Below are positions 1 to 7,527 of a stretch of DNA of 64,000 nt, one piece after another. Location: the NCBI GenBank assembly GCA_050486445.1, contig JBJHDH010000002.1:62001-126000 (forward strand). Direction: 5' to 3'. The notes beneath the pieces were generated by a model. It saw only the letters and a list, made by a program, of their open reading frames with translations, was not told the origin of the DNA and did not search any database. Every line of letters starts with the position of its first letter. Position 1 is the first letter of the stretch. The translations under genes and the position numbers were made by a program. The stretch is from Euryhalocaulis sp050486445 (lineage in GTDB: Bacteria > Pseudomonadota > Alphaproteobacteria > Caulobacterales > Maricaulaceae).

Positions 1-722
1 GCAAAATTGGTTCCCGCTGTGCCGGAGAACATGAAGGACGGCGAGCCGATGCTGTTGTCAACGCCAACCTGGCTGCGGACATCCAAGCCTTCGAAATCAT
101 CCTTCATGATGAAATTGACCACGCCGGTCACCGCGTCGGCGCCGTAAACGGCGGAGGCGCCGCCGCTCATCACTTCGACCCGCTCGACCAGCGCGGCGGG
201 GATGGTGTTCACATCGACCGCGGCCGTGCCCGCAAGACCGCCCACATGGCGCCGGCCGTCAATCAGGACCAGCGTACGCTCCTCACCCAGATTGCGCAGA
301 TTAAGCGTGGACGCGCCGAGCGAGCCCTGGGCGGCGCGGTTCATCTCGGTATTTTCCGAGCCAATCAACGCCGGCAGGGTCGACACCACATTCACTACAT
401 TGATATCGCCCGACAGCGTGATGTCGGTCGCGTCCACCGACTGGACCGGCGACGGGCCGACGAGATTGGGATCGCGGAACAGACGCGAGCCGGTGACCAC
501 CACGACATCCCCGCGGGGCTCAGCCTGGGCAAGCTGAATCTCGTCCGTTTCGGCTTGGACGAGCTGGATCGTTTCGGTTTCAACCTCTTCGACCGCCTCT
601 TCGGGCGCTTGCGCCAGTGCGCCGCCAGCGGACAGCAGGCCGGCGGACAGCATCGTGGCGCCAAGAAGACGCGCTCTGGCGCCTTGTCGAGTGGCGAGTT
701 GGGTAAATTGGATTGTCGTCAT
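1..722 (-). CDS. TonB-dependent receptor, N-terminal part (runs off left edge)
   Basis: Outer-membrane receptor that takes up a ligand with TonB energy; only the N-terminal ~240 residues are in the window. Translating leftward from the ATG at 720-722 gives a signal-peptide-like start with a small hydrophobic segment ending GALAQA, then an acidic/Gln linker with VVVTGSR, the usual opening of a plug domain. The plug motifs follow: TLVLIDGRRHVGG, a NTIPAALVERVEV stretch and GGASAVYGADAVTGVVNFI. No stop occurs before base 1. The ligand cannot be told. It is divergent from the Lrp-type regulator at 1207, with which it shares a 484-bp control region, so regulation by that protein is plausible. Confidence 0.88.
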   Translation of the reverse strand, partial: MTTIQFTQLATRQGARARLLGATMLSAGLLSAGGALAQAPEEAVEEVETETIQLVQAETDEIQLAQAEPRGDVVVVTGSRLFRDPNLVGPSPVQSVDATDITLSGDINVVNVVSTLPALIGSENTEMNRAAQGSLGASTLNLRNLGEERTLVLIDGRRHVGGLAGTAAVDVNTIPAALVERVEVMSGGASAVYGADAVTGVVNFIMKDDFEGLDVRSQVGVDNSIGSPSFMFSGTAGTNF

Positions 723-918
723 GGTTCCCTCGTAACCGGTTATCCCCACACGGAGCCGGACTCGGGGCGTCTCTCCCTGACGAGACTGTTGTTTTGCGTA
801 TGGGATCGAAGCGGCGGAAGTCGCACAATCTTTCGCAACCGCAACATTGGTGATTGTTAAGAGTTGTTACCGTATCGACACAAAATCGCGATAGAAATTT
901 TGCATCACAGCCCCAATA

Positions 919-933
919 CAGAATAAAATTCTG
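919..933. promoter_or_regulatory. Lrp-box-like palindrome 1
   Basis: CAGAATAAAATTCTG has 6-bp arms (CAGAAT/ATTCTG) around AAA. Against the E. coli Lrp consensus as I remember it (YAGHAWATTWTDCTR) it matches 13 of 15 positions. It lies between the Lrp-type gene and the receptor gene. Binding is inferred. Confidence 0.4.
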
Positions 934-1106
934 TTCAGTTCATTACAGGGTTCTGCCGGGAATTCGTATATAACTTCCAGAAAAATCGGCCAAGCGGCTG
1001 GGTTTCATTTCACGCCAGCAGCCCAAGCGGAAAAAAACCCGGAAAAATGCGCCCCTTCCCAATGGGCCTTTTAGCCAGCGGTTGCCGATTACTGCAAAAA
1101 ATGCGG

Positions 1107-1121
1107 CAGAAATTTATTTTG
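1107..1121. promoter_or_regulatory. Lrp-box-like palindrome 2
   Basis: CAGAAATTTATTTTG also matches 13 of 15 positions of the remembered Lrp consensus. It lies 188 bp from box 1, close to 18 helical turns, so both would face the same side of the DNA. It is about 85 bp upstream of the Lrp-type start codon, which fits autoregulation. Confidence 0.38.
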
Positions 1122-1206
1122 CGGTTGCGAAGAGAATTGGGCCGCGCTCAGGATACGCATCCAGGAACCCCGCAGTCGTGCGGCCTTGGGCAACTATGGC
1201 GCAGCG

Positions 1207-1728
1207 ATGCAACTGGATCTTGTCGATCTGGCGATTCTAAAGGCGCTCCAGGAAGATGGGCGCATCACCAATCTGGCGCTGTCCAGGCTGGTTTCATTGT
1301 CACCCAGCGCCTGTCTGGCGCGGGTGCAGCGCCTGTGGCGCAAGGGTGCGATCAAGCGTACCGTCGCCATTCTGTCGCCGTCGCATATCGGACCAGCGCT
1401 GCATTGCGTGATGGAGGCAACGCTGGTCAGCCATCTATTGGCCGACCACCAGAAATTCGAAACGGCGATCGCCGAAATCGCGGAAATCACCATGGCGGTG
1501 AAGGTCAGCGGCAGTTGCGATTATTTGCTGGGCGTCACAGTCGCCGACATGCCGGCGCTGAATGCGCTCTCTAACCGGATGCTGAAAGGCGAGCTGGGCA
1601 TCGCCAAGCTGATGACGCGGGTGATTCTGGACGTGGTCAGACCGTTTCAGGGCTTTCCGGTGGAAGATCTGGTCGACCGCGCCGTGTTGCCGAGCGACGC
1701 GACACGAATGGCGCGGCGTAGCGTATGA
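1207..1728 (+). CDS. Lrp/AsnC family transcriptional regulator
   Basis: Feast/famine-type DNA-binding regulator, about 173 aa. The N-terminus has the Lrp winged-HTH pattern: LDLVDLAILKALQEDGR, then LSRLVSLSPSACLARVQRL as recognition helix, then GAIKRTVAILSP. The rest fits the RAM/AsnC ligand-binding fold, with VKVSGSCDYLLGVTVADM. I chose ATG 1207 because it places LDLVD right at the start; a TTG at 1186 would add seven residues with no family support. The gene is divergent from the TonB receptor. Likely targets are its own promoter and that receptor; the effector, probably an amino acid, is unknown. Confidence 0.85.
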   Translation: MQLDLVDLAILKALQEDGRITNLALSRLVSLSPSACLARVQRLWRKGAIKRTVAILSPSHIGPALHCVMEATLVSHLLADHQKFETAIAEIAEITMAVKVSGSCDYLLGVTVADMPALNALSNRMLKGELGIAKLMTRVILDVVRPFQGFPVEDLVDRAVLPSDATRMARRSV

Positions 1729-3640
1729 CCCCTCCCCAAATGCGGACACCCACGCTGCTCCGCAGGTGCGGCGCGCACAGATGGCGCGGGGACACGGCTT
1801 GCGGCACCCTGAAAGCCCCCCTGTGGAGAGGCGCCGGAGCAGCCGGGGCCCGGCGCGGTCTCGAAAACCGTTGCGCGCCTTGAACCCCGCCGCCGCCGTC
1901 GCTAGGTTCCGCCGCCCTGAAAGCCCCCGCGGAGAGGTGCCGGAGTGGTCGAACGGGGCGGTCTCGAAAACCGTTGAGCGCGCAAGCGTTCCGAGGGTTC
2001 GAATCCCTCCCTCTCCGCCACTTTAGACCGCCTCTGGGCACGCCAATCGCCGCCGATTGCCGCCCTTGGCCAACAATAAGCGTCCTTAGCAGCTCCGTCT
2101 TCGATCCCATGATGCGGATTGCGTCGTCGGCGACCTCGACACGCTGCGCCAGGGCGCGCAAGTGATCCCGCCGATAGCCGCCCTCGCTGCCCCGGATGCG
2201 CTCGCGTGCGCGCTGCGCGAAGCCCCGGATCATCGTGGGGCTGATGGCACCGTGACCGGGGTTGTCGAGCAACGCCTGTGCCCGGTCGGCGTCGGCCCTG
2301 GCTTGATCGCGCATGACCTTGAGGCCAGCGATGCGCTCCTTGAGCGCGGGGTCGTCCAGATCGGCGACGCCCGCCTCAATGGCGTCGTAGAGGCGCTTGA
2401 GGCGTAGTTCCGATTCGGCTGCCTTCCGCTCCAATTCGGCGATGTGCTGCCGGCGACGCTCGGCCTGCTCCGACCGGCGGCCGAGGACGCTGCCAAGCAG
2501 GTTCTCCAGCCGGTTGGGATCGAGCAGGCGTTCCTCGATATGGCCGATCACCATGTTGTCGAGCTTGTCCATCGGGATCGCGCGGCCCTTGCATCCGGTC
2601 TCGCCCTGCCGCGCCTTAATCGAGCAGGCATAGTAGCGATAGCGGCCGCTCTTGCCGGTGCGGATGGTCATGGCTCCCCCGCAATTGCCGCAATAGCAAA
2701 TGCCGGTCAGCAGGGTCGGCCCGATCACGACGCGCGCGGGCAACTCGGTCTTGGGATTGCGGGCCTGCAAGAGCTTCTGCACCGCGTCGAAGGTCTCGCG
2801 GTCGATGATCGGAGGGACCGGAACGGTGATGACCTCACCCTCGGGCTTCAACTCCCTCGACTTGCCGCGCTTGTTGAACTGATGCTCGCCGATATAGGTG
2901 CGGCGGGTCAGGACGCGGTGAACCTGCCCAATGCCCCACCTGCCGCCGTCGCGGGTGAAGATGCCGTTGCGGTTGAGATGCTTGACGATGGCCTTGACGC
3001 CCATCTGGCCGCTATCGCCCTCGCCCTCCAGGGCGAGGCGGTAGATAAGCCGGATCGTTCCGGCGTGCAGCGGGTCGATCTCCAGCTTCTTCTTGACCTT
3101 CACGCCACGCTGCTCGGCCGCGACGACGCGGTAGCCGATGGGCGGCAGCGAGCCGTTCCAGAAGCCTTGCCGGGCATTCTCCTTCAAGGCGCGCATGACG
3201 TGCTTGCCGTTCTCCTTCGACTGGTATTCGTCGAACAGGGCCATGATCTGCCGCATCATGACGTGCATGGGATCGTCGCCCATCTCCTGCGTGATGGACA
3301 CCAGCTTGACGCCGTTCTTGGCGAGCTTCCTGACGTTGAACTCCAGCTCGAAGTGATCGCGGAAGAAGCGCGAGAAGCTGTGGACCACCACCACGTCGAA
3401 CGGCGCGGGCTTGGACGTGCCCGCCTCGATCATGCGTTGAAACTCTGGCCGGCGGTCGTTGGTCGCCGAAGCCCCTGCCTCCACGAAGGTCTCGACAAGC
3501 TGATAGCCGCGCGCCTCGCAATAGGCTTCGCCCTGGCGCTTCTGGTCGGGGATCGACACGTCATGCTCTGCCTGTCGGGTCGTGGAGACGCGCAGATAAA
3601 GGGCGGCCCGCAAAGCGACCGTGGGTGATTGTGCGTTCAT
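1637..3640 (-). CDS. Large serine recombinase (ICE integrase), frame open through the tRNA into host DNA
   Basis: Site-specific recombinase that should integrate and excise the ICE. From ATG 3640 the resolvase domain opens RAALYLRVSTTRQ with catalytic Ser19, followed by VVVHSFSRFFRD. Next come the 'recombinase' domain (GYRVVAAEQ, RVLTRRTYIGEHQ), a zinc ribbon (CYCGNCGGAM, CSIKARQGETGCKG) and a coiled coil (430-490), the order of large serine integrases. Residues up to about 540 come from the element. The frame then runs through the antisense tRNA-Ser and about 380 bp of host DNA, giving 667 aa against about 550 usual. Its start overlaps the stop of the upstream HTH gene by 4 nt (ATGA), so the two are likely co-translated. 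Confidence 0.88.
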   Translation of the reverse strand: MNAQSPTVALRAALYLRVSTTRQAEHDVSIPDQKRQGEAYCEARGYQLVETFVEAGASATNDRRPEFQRMIEAGTSKPAPFDVVVVHSFSRFFRDHFELEFNVRKLAKNGVKLVSITQEMGDDPMHVMMRQIMALFDEYQSKENGKHVMRALKENARQGFWNGSLPPIGYRVVAAEQRGVKVKKKLEIDPLHAGTIRLIYRLALEGEGDSGQMGVKAIVKHLNRNGIFTRDGGRWGIGQVHRVLTRRTYIGEHQFNKRGKSRELKPEGEVITVPVPPIIDRETFDAVQKLLQARNPKTELPARVVIGPTLLTGICYCGNCGGAMTIRTGKSGRYRYYACSIKARQGETGCKGRAIPMDKLDNMVIGHIEERLLDPNRLENLLGSVLGRRSEQAERRRQHIAELERKAAESELRLKRLYDAIEAGVADLDDPALKERIAGLKVMRDQARADADRAQALLDNPGHGAISPTMIRGFAQRARERIRGSEGGYRRDHLRALAQRVEVADDAIRIMGSKTELLRTLIVGQGRQSAAIGVPRGGLKWRRGRDSNPRNACALNGFRDRPVRPLRHLSAGAFRAAEPSDGGGGVQGAQRFSRPRRAPAAPAPLHRGAFRVPQAVSPRHLCAPHLRSSVGVRIWGGVIRYAAPFVSRRSATRRGRPDLPPESPETV
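1825..1880 (+). pseudogene. Degenerate 5' half of a tRNA-Ser (tandem relic)
   Basis: This stretch repeats the 5' flank and 5' half of the intact tRNA-Ser 106 bp downstream. Both copies follow the same CCTGAAAGCCCCC (1808-1820 and 1917-1929). Both start GGAGAGG and carry an exact GCGGTCTCGAAAACCGTTG anticodon region. The D-arm has diverged and the T-arm and acceptor 3' strand are missing, so it cannot fold as a tRNA. It probably records an old duplication or an earlier integration at this locus. Confidence 0.6.
1931..2020 (+). tRNA. tRNA-Ser (anticodon CGA)
   Basis: A 90-nt class II tRNA with encoded CCA. The acceptor strands GGAGAGG/CCTCTCC pair perfectly, the discriminator is G, and the T-arm is GAGGG-TTCGAAT-CCCTC. 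The anticodon loop contains CGA (decodes UCG), and the long variable arm (GAGCGCGCAAGCGTTCC region) is typical of serine tRNAs. The ICE begins right after it. The recombinase frame on the other strand reads through its antisense, which gives the familiar WRRGRDSNPR string. Confidence 0.95.
1990..2035. other. Probable attL, left junction of the ICE
   Basis: The recombinase gene abuts the 3' end of the tRNA-Ser, the usual place for a tRNA-targeting element. I place the junction within or just after the tRNA 3' end. I looked for a copy of the tRNA 3' end near 47.5-47.75 kb and saw none. This fits a serine recombinase with a very short shared core but leaves the exact crossover unknown. Confidence 0.5.
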
Positions 3641-4026
3641 GTGCGGGTTCCTTTCTTCTTGCGGCGCTCGATCAGGGGCAGGACAAGTTCCACGCGGTCG
3701 TGAACGACCTTGGGGACCAGCTTGAGGCCCTTGCCCTTCTCCATGCGGATAAGGCCGCAACCCTCCATTTTCTTGAGCGTGCGTGAGATGTTCGGGGCAG
3801 CGCGGCCGGTGATCTGCGCCAGTTCCTCCAGCGATCCCGGTGCGCGCTCATGGATGACGCGCAGCAATTCCCGATTGCTCGCCGACAAAAGCCGGGCGAA
3901 CGATTCCGTTGACGCGAACCAGACGGTCGGCTCGCCGGGCGCGGACTTTTCCTCGCCTCTGGCGATCCGCATGGTGCGGGCCTTCATTTCTTCGGGGTCG
4001 GCGATCCCGACTTTCAGCGTCGTCAT
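3637..4026 (-). CDS. MarR-type HTH protein, TumA-like antitoxin family
   Basis: 129 aa. The N-terminus KVGIADPEEMKARTMRIA and WFASTESFARLLSASNREL match my memory of TumA-like antitoxins. A winged HTH follows (GSLEELAQITGRAAPNISR, then KKMEGCGLIRME). TumA normally pairs with a TumE toxin, but neither neighbour looks like TumE, so here it may be an orphan used as a regulator. It overlaps the recombinase start by 4 nt, so I infer a role in controlling excision and integration. Confidence 0.7.
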   Translation of the reverse strand: MTTLKVGIADPEEMKARTMRIARGEEKSAPGEPTVWFASTESFARLLSASNRELLRVIHERAPGSLEELAQITGRAAPNISRTLKKMEGCGLIRMEKGKGLKLVPKVVHDRVELVLPLIERRKKKGTRT

Positions 4027-4046
4027 GGCAAATCCCGGCGCTCAAA

Positions 4047-4349
4047 TCACTCCTTATCCCTATCATCACGAGATAGGTTTGTAAAGCCGGGAACCGGATC
4101 AAGCGAGCCGAACATCTCGTCGAAAACATCGGCGAACCAACGCTCGAACACCTGTATTTCGGCCTCGGTGATGGGCACGTCCTCGGGCCAGTCGTCGATG
4201 ACGGGCAACTTCTCGACATCGAAGGCGTGGGGCGGCGGACTTCGACGCGGCGCGGGATCGTCGGCGTAGTCGAAAAGATCGTCGGGAAGTGTTTCGGGGA
4301 CCGGCTGTCGCGGTCGCCTCTTGCGGGCGCGGCGGCGCTCTGCGCACAT
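4047..4349 (-). CDS. Hypothetical acidic small protein
   Basis: 100 aa, not recognised. The N-terminus is strongly basic (AERRRARKRRPRQP) and the rest acidic and proline-rich, with LDPVPGF near the end. No membrane segment or signal is visible. It lies between the end of the trb operon and the HTH-recombinase pair, same strand, separated from trb by the hairpin repeat at 4433. The clear change from a basic to an acidic half suggests a DNA- or protein-binding accessory protein, but that is only a guess. Confidence 0.5.
   Translation of the reverse strand: MCAERRRARKRRPRQPVPETLPDDLFDYADDPAPRRSPPPHAFDVEKLPVIDDWPEDVPITEAEIQVFERWFADVFDEMFGSLDPVPGFTNLSRDDRDKE
4059..4077. promoter_or_regulatory. 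Inverted repeat upstream of the HTH gene (candidate operator)
   Basis: CCTATC and GATAGG form 6-bp arms around ATCACGA, 33 bp before the HTH start. A TTTACA (minus strand, 4080-4085) flanks it. It lies inside the last codons of the upstream hypothetical gene. Autoregulation by the HTH protein is inferred. Confidence 0.33.
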
Positions 4350-4432
4350 GGAATCCTCCGTGGTTCGGTGGCGGCTTCCGGGGCGCTCAAGGCCCCGGAA
4401 TTAGGCGAACCATGGAGGGCAGTCGGCGGCCT

Positions 4433-4481
4433 GTAGCGTGCCGCATTTGCGCCTGTGCGCTGGCGGCACCCCTGCCGCCAG
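4433..4481. repeat. 45-bp dispersed hairpin repeat, copy A
   Basis: Bases 4433-4477 recur at 24369-24413 with one change in 45. The unit folds as GTGCCGC...GCGGCAC with an inner GCGC-CTGT-GCGC; the single difference (CTGT/CTAT) lies in the inner loop and keeps the stems. This copy can also form CTGGCGGCA-cccc-TGCCGCCAG (4460-4481). It lies just after the DUF2274 stop, so it may end the trb operon, but there is no T-run. Confidence 0.6.
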
Positions 4482-4488
4482 GATGGCC

Positions 4489-4710
4489 TTAGCTTGCGGC
4501 TCGCCGCGCCTTGGCGAACCCTCTATCCGTGGCGATGAACCGTTCCAGCATCGGCACGATCAGCCTGACAGGATCGGCGACAGGCTGGCCGGTCTCGCGG
4601 GTCAGCACCTCGGCATAGGCGGTCAGATCGCGATGGAGCGGCGCGGGCAGCTCCACCGTCACCTTGACGGGCTTGTCGTCGGGCAGCGGGCCAAGTTTCA
4701 ACTTCGTCAT
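4489..4710 (-). CDS. DUF2274 family protein
   Basis: 73 aa. LKLGPLPDDKPVKVTVELP, LHRDLTAYAEVLTRETGQ and VRLIVPMLERFIATDRGF are the hallmarks of DUF2274, a small ribbon-helix-helix-like family placed right after trbI in alphaproteobacterial ICEs. I chose ATG 4710, 2 nt after the trbI stop; a longer open frame upstream lies inside trbI and is not family-like. It is the last gene of the trb operon. The role is unknown; its fold and position suggest local transcription control or a link to the mating channel. Confidence 0.78.
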   Translation of the reverse strand: MTKLKLGPLPDDKPVKVTVELPAPLHRDLTAYAEVLTRETGQPVADPVRLIVPMLERFIATDRGFAKARRAAS

Positions 4711-4712
4711 GG

Positions 4713-5849
4713 TCAACCTCCTGCCGGCTCGAACACAAGGTCGCGGGTGACGATGATCCTGACCGGGAAGCCCGGCCGGATGGTCAGCGTCGGCGCGACC
4801 TGCAACTGACGCTGGACGATCTGCTGGCCGGCCTGATTGATGGTGTCCTGCGCCCCGTCGCGGATGGCGCGGATCAGCCGGTCCTCGTCGCTGGTCGCCA
4901 ACTCCGTCCCGACCGCAAGCAAGGTCGAGAGGCCGGCGGCCCGCATCAGATCCCACCAATGATAATCGACGCCATCCTCAAGGCCGGCATAACCGGAAGC
5001 ATCCGCGCCCGGCAGGCGCTCCAGCACGATGGAACGGCCGCCCGGCAGGATCAGGCGGTTCCAGACCAGCAGGACACGTCGCTGGCCGAAGGTCACGCCG
5101 TCATCGTATTGGCCGATGATGCGCGTGCCCTGCGGGATCAGGAGCAGGCTGCCGGTCGGGCTGTCATAGACGTTCTCCGTCACCTGCGCGGTGATCTGGC
5201 CGGGTAAATCAGAACGGATGCCGGTAATCAAAGCAGCCGGAATCACGGCCCCGGCCTGAAGGATGTAGGGCGAGGCCGGTGGCGCGACGCGATCCGGTGC
5301 GACGGTCTGCCGATCCACGGGTCCATTGAGGAACGCCGTGTGCCGATCCTGCGCGGCGAGCTGTCCTCCAAGGTCGAGACCGGCAAGGCCGGGCATCGTC
5401 ATGCCGGGCGTTGCCCCTACGCGCGGACCTGTCTGGAAGAACACGTTGCTCACGCGCGCGGCTTCTTCCTCGGCGCGGCGTCGTTCTTCTTCGGGATCGA
5501 CGGCAGGCGTCGTGATCGCTGGCGGCACAACCGGCTGTCCCCGGTTTTGCGCGTCGAGGATCGGGCGGCCCAGGTCGCCCGGCAATGCCGGCCCCAGGAC
5601 CGGCCCGGTATAGTCGCGCGGCAGGCCGGCGAGACCGTCCGCCGTGGGCCGGTTCTCGGTCGAATAGAGTTCGTCGCCTCCCGGTCCCGCATCGCGGGTC
5701 TGGAGCGCATAGATCAGTGCGCCCCCGATACCGAGAAGGGCGACCGCGCCGACGCCCGCCAGCATCTTGCGCGACAGGCGTGTGACACGCGGCGGTTCGG
5801 CGCGCAGCCGCATGGGGGCTGCGGTATCGGTGATGGTGTCGTCGGTCAT
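4713..5849 (-). CDS. trbI: Conjugal transfer protein TrbI (VirB10-like)
   Basis: 378 aa. Spans inner and outer membranes in the type IV secretion channel. A short cytoplasmic N-terminus leads to one membrane segment (LAGVGAVALLGIGGALIYAL, about 35-55), then a Pro-rich periplasmic region (PEEERRRAEEEAARV), then the VirB10 C-domain with LQAGAVIPAALITGIRSDLP, GTRIIGQYD and YHWWDLMRAAGLSTLL. ATG 5849 overlaps the trbG stop by 4 nt. Confidence 0.9.
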   Translation of the reverse strand: MTDDTITDTAAPMRLRAEPPRVTRLSRKMLAGVGAVALLGIGGALIYALQTRDAGPGGDELYSTENRPTADGLAGLPRDYTGPVLGPALPGDLGRPILDAQNRGQPVVPPAITTPAVDPEEERRRAEEEAARVSNVFFQTGPRVGATPGMTMPGLAGLDLGGQLAAQDRHTAFLNGPVDRQTVAPDRVAPPASPYILQAGAVIPAALITGIRSDLPGQITAQVTENVYDSPTGSLLLIPQGTRIIGQYDDGVTFGQRRVLLVWNRLILPGGRSIVLERLPGADASGYAGLEDGVDYHWWDLMRAAGLSTLLAVGTELATSDEDRLIRAIRDGAQDTINQAGQQIVQRQLQVAPTLTIRPGFPVRIIVTRDLVFEPAGG

Positions 5850-6841
5850 GAGGGGGAGTCTCCGGTCGCGCTGACCGGCTGCGCGGCGGCGGCCTGGGGC
5901 GGGTTGATGCGGACGATCCTGACGACCTGCTGGCGGTTGCCGCTGCCAAGGCGCAGCTCGGCGGCACCGAACAGCCGGTCCACGATCAGGATGTTCTGGT
6001 GGACGCGGGAATTGACGATCTGGGGCTCGCCATCGGAGCCGAGCACGAAGATCGGCGGCATCTCGCCCTGCACGATGCCGGCCGGGAAGACGACATAGAC
6101 GCGGCGGCCATCGTCGAAGACGGAGATAGGCCGCCATGGCGGGCTGTCTCCGGTCAGGCCGTAGCGATAGTTCCGCGCTGCCTCGGCCGGAATGACCGGC
6201 GCGGCCGGAACGGTCTGGCGCTGGCCGGGCGGCGGAGCGGGATAGGCCCAGGCCACGGCGGGCATGTAGAGCGCGTCGCGGGCGCGCAGCTCGATCATGT
6301 ACATGCGGCGGTCGGTGGTGATGACGAGATTGGTCGAGATGTCCGGCCGCGTCGGCTTCACCAGGACATGCACGCGCCGGCTCGCTCCAGAACCGCTTTC
6401 CGTATCGCCGATGATCCAGCGGGCGGTGTCGCCGGCCGCGATCGGCCCCGCGCCGGTCAGGCTCTCGCCCGGCTCCAGCGCGATGGTGGTGATCTGCCCG
6501 ACTGCGGCATAGACCTGATAGAGCGCGCCTTCGGACCAGGGATAAATCTGGATGGCGTTGTAGTAGCCTTCGCGGCGCGGCTCGACGCGGGCGGCTGCAT
6601 TGGCGTTCTCGACGCGGCCGGTCGGTGTGCTCGCGGCGGTGCCGCCCCGCGCCACGGTCCATGCCGGAGGGACATGCAACGGCCGGGGCGTGTCGTCGGT
6701 CGCGGCCGCCTGCACGGTCGGCAGCGGCGGCACGCTATCGTCATAGCTCCATTGCTGCGTGCGGTTGGTCGCGCAGCCCGCGAGCATAGTGGCCGAAAGC
6801 AACATGGCCGCAATTGTCGGGGTGCGGGTGATCGTCTTCAT
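5846..6841 (-). CDS. trbG: Conjugal transfer protein TrbG (VirB9-like)
   Basis: 331 aa, outer-membrane-associated part of the channel. The N-terminus is a lipoprotein signal: AAMLLSATMLAGCATN, with lipobox LAGC. VirB9-type features follow: VYAAVGQITTIALEPGESL, WIIGDT, HVLVKPTRPDISTNLVI and RRMYMIEL, then a C-domain with NYRYGL and VYVVFP. ATG 6841 was chosen for the lipoprotein signal and overlaps the trbF stop by 4 nt; an earlier in-frame start would lie inside trbF. Confidence 0.9.
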   Translation of the reverse strand: MKTITRTPTIAAMLLSATMLAGCATNRTQQWSYDDSVPPLPTVQAAATDDTPRPLHVPPAWTVARGGTAASTPTGRVENANAAARVEPRREGYYNAIQIYPWSEGALYQVYAAVGQITTIALEPGESLTGAGPIAAGDTARWIIGDTESGSGASRRVHVLVKPTRPDISTNLVITTDRRMYMIELRARDALYMPAVAWAYPAPPPGQRQTVPAAPVIPAEAARNYRYGLTGDSPPWRPISVFDDGRRVYVVFPAGIVQGEMPPIFVLGSDGEPQIVNSRVHQNILIVDRLFGAAELRLGSGNRQQVVRIVRINPPQAAAAQPVSATGDSPS

Positions 6842-7527
6842 TGGCTCATCTCCCGCGACCACGAAATTGCATTGACGTAGATGCCGAGCGGATTGGCGCG
6901 CAGGCGCTCCGCGTCGCGCGGCGGCTGGATCACGATGGTCAGGATGGCCGTCCACCGTTCGGTCGTGGAAAGCTGACCGTTCTCGAAATGGCGTTCGGTC
7001 CATGCCACGCGGAAGCTGTTGGGGGATGCCCGGATGACGCTCGAGACCTCGACGGCGATCTGCTGACGGCCGACGCGGGTGAACGGGTCATTCGCCCTTG
7101 CGTAATCGTTCAAGGCTGCCGCGCCTCTGTCCGTGGTGAACTCATAGGCGCGAAGCCAGTTCTGGCGGACGATGATGGCGTCGGCCGGGATCGCGCGGAC
7201 CTGCTCGATAAAGCGGCCGAGATGCCATGCGATCTGCGGATCGGTCGGCCGATAGTCGGCCACGGCCGGCGCGACGGTTTGCGCCTGCCCGAGATTATCG
7301 ACCTGGACCACCCAAGGCACCACGGTTCCGCGTGCGGACTGCCACACCAGCGCCGAGGCGAAGCCCGCCGACAGGATCAGGGAGCCGAAGGCCATGAGAC
7401 GCCAGTTCTTCGCCTGCACGCGGGCCGAGCCTATACGCTCGTCCCATGCCTGCGCGGCCTCTTGATAGGGCGTCTTGGGTTCCGGCGTCTTGCCGTAGTG
7501 GGTCGATGGTCGTTTGAAGATGCTCAT
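6838..7527 (-). CDS. trbF: Conjugal transfer protein TrbF (VirB8-like)
   Basis: 229 aa, bitopic inner-membrane protein that nucleates the channel. A cytoplasmic N-terminus (YQEAAQAWDERIGSARVQAK) is followed by one membrane segment (MAFGSLILSAGFASALVWQ, about 45-63). The periplasmic NTF2-like domain carries VPWVVQVDNLGQ, DPQIAWHLGRFIEQVRAI and RWTAILTIVIQPP. It has 4-nt overlaps at both ends (trbL upstream, trbG downstream), so the block is translationally coupled. Confidence 0.9.
   Translation of the reverse strand: MSIFKRPSTHYGKTPEPKTPYQEAAQAWDERIGSARVQAKNWRLMAFGSLILSAGFASALVWQSARGTVVPWVVQVDNLGQAQTVAPAVADYRPTDPQIAWHLGRFIEQVRAIPADAIIVRQNWLRAYEFTTDRGAAALNDYARANDPFTRVGRQQIAVEVSSVIRASPNSFRVAWTERHFENGQLSTTERWTAILTIVIQPPRDAERLRANPLGIYVNAISWSREMSQ

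Larger units (their letters stand above)
723..1206. promoter_or_regulatory. Divergent control region, TonB receptor / Lrp regulator
   Basis: A 484-bp gene-free stretch, clearly AT-richer than its surroundings (about 840-1120), between two divergent genes. It holds two Lrp-box-like palindromes (919-933 and 1107-1121, listed separately), a weaker relative near 892, and the imperfect inverted repeat GGAA...TTCC around 958-979. I could not fix -10/-35 boxes with confidence. Confidence 0.5.

Noticed and set aside
1825..1880. A second functional tRNA-Ser
   Set aside because: It lacks the T-arm and the 3' acceptor strand, so it is listed as a relic.
2444..3628. Long + strand open frame (about 394 aa) opposite the recombinase
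   Set aside because: It mirrors the recombinase gene in a GC-rich region, has no family motifs and is explained by codon bias on the other strand.
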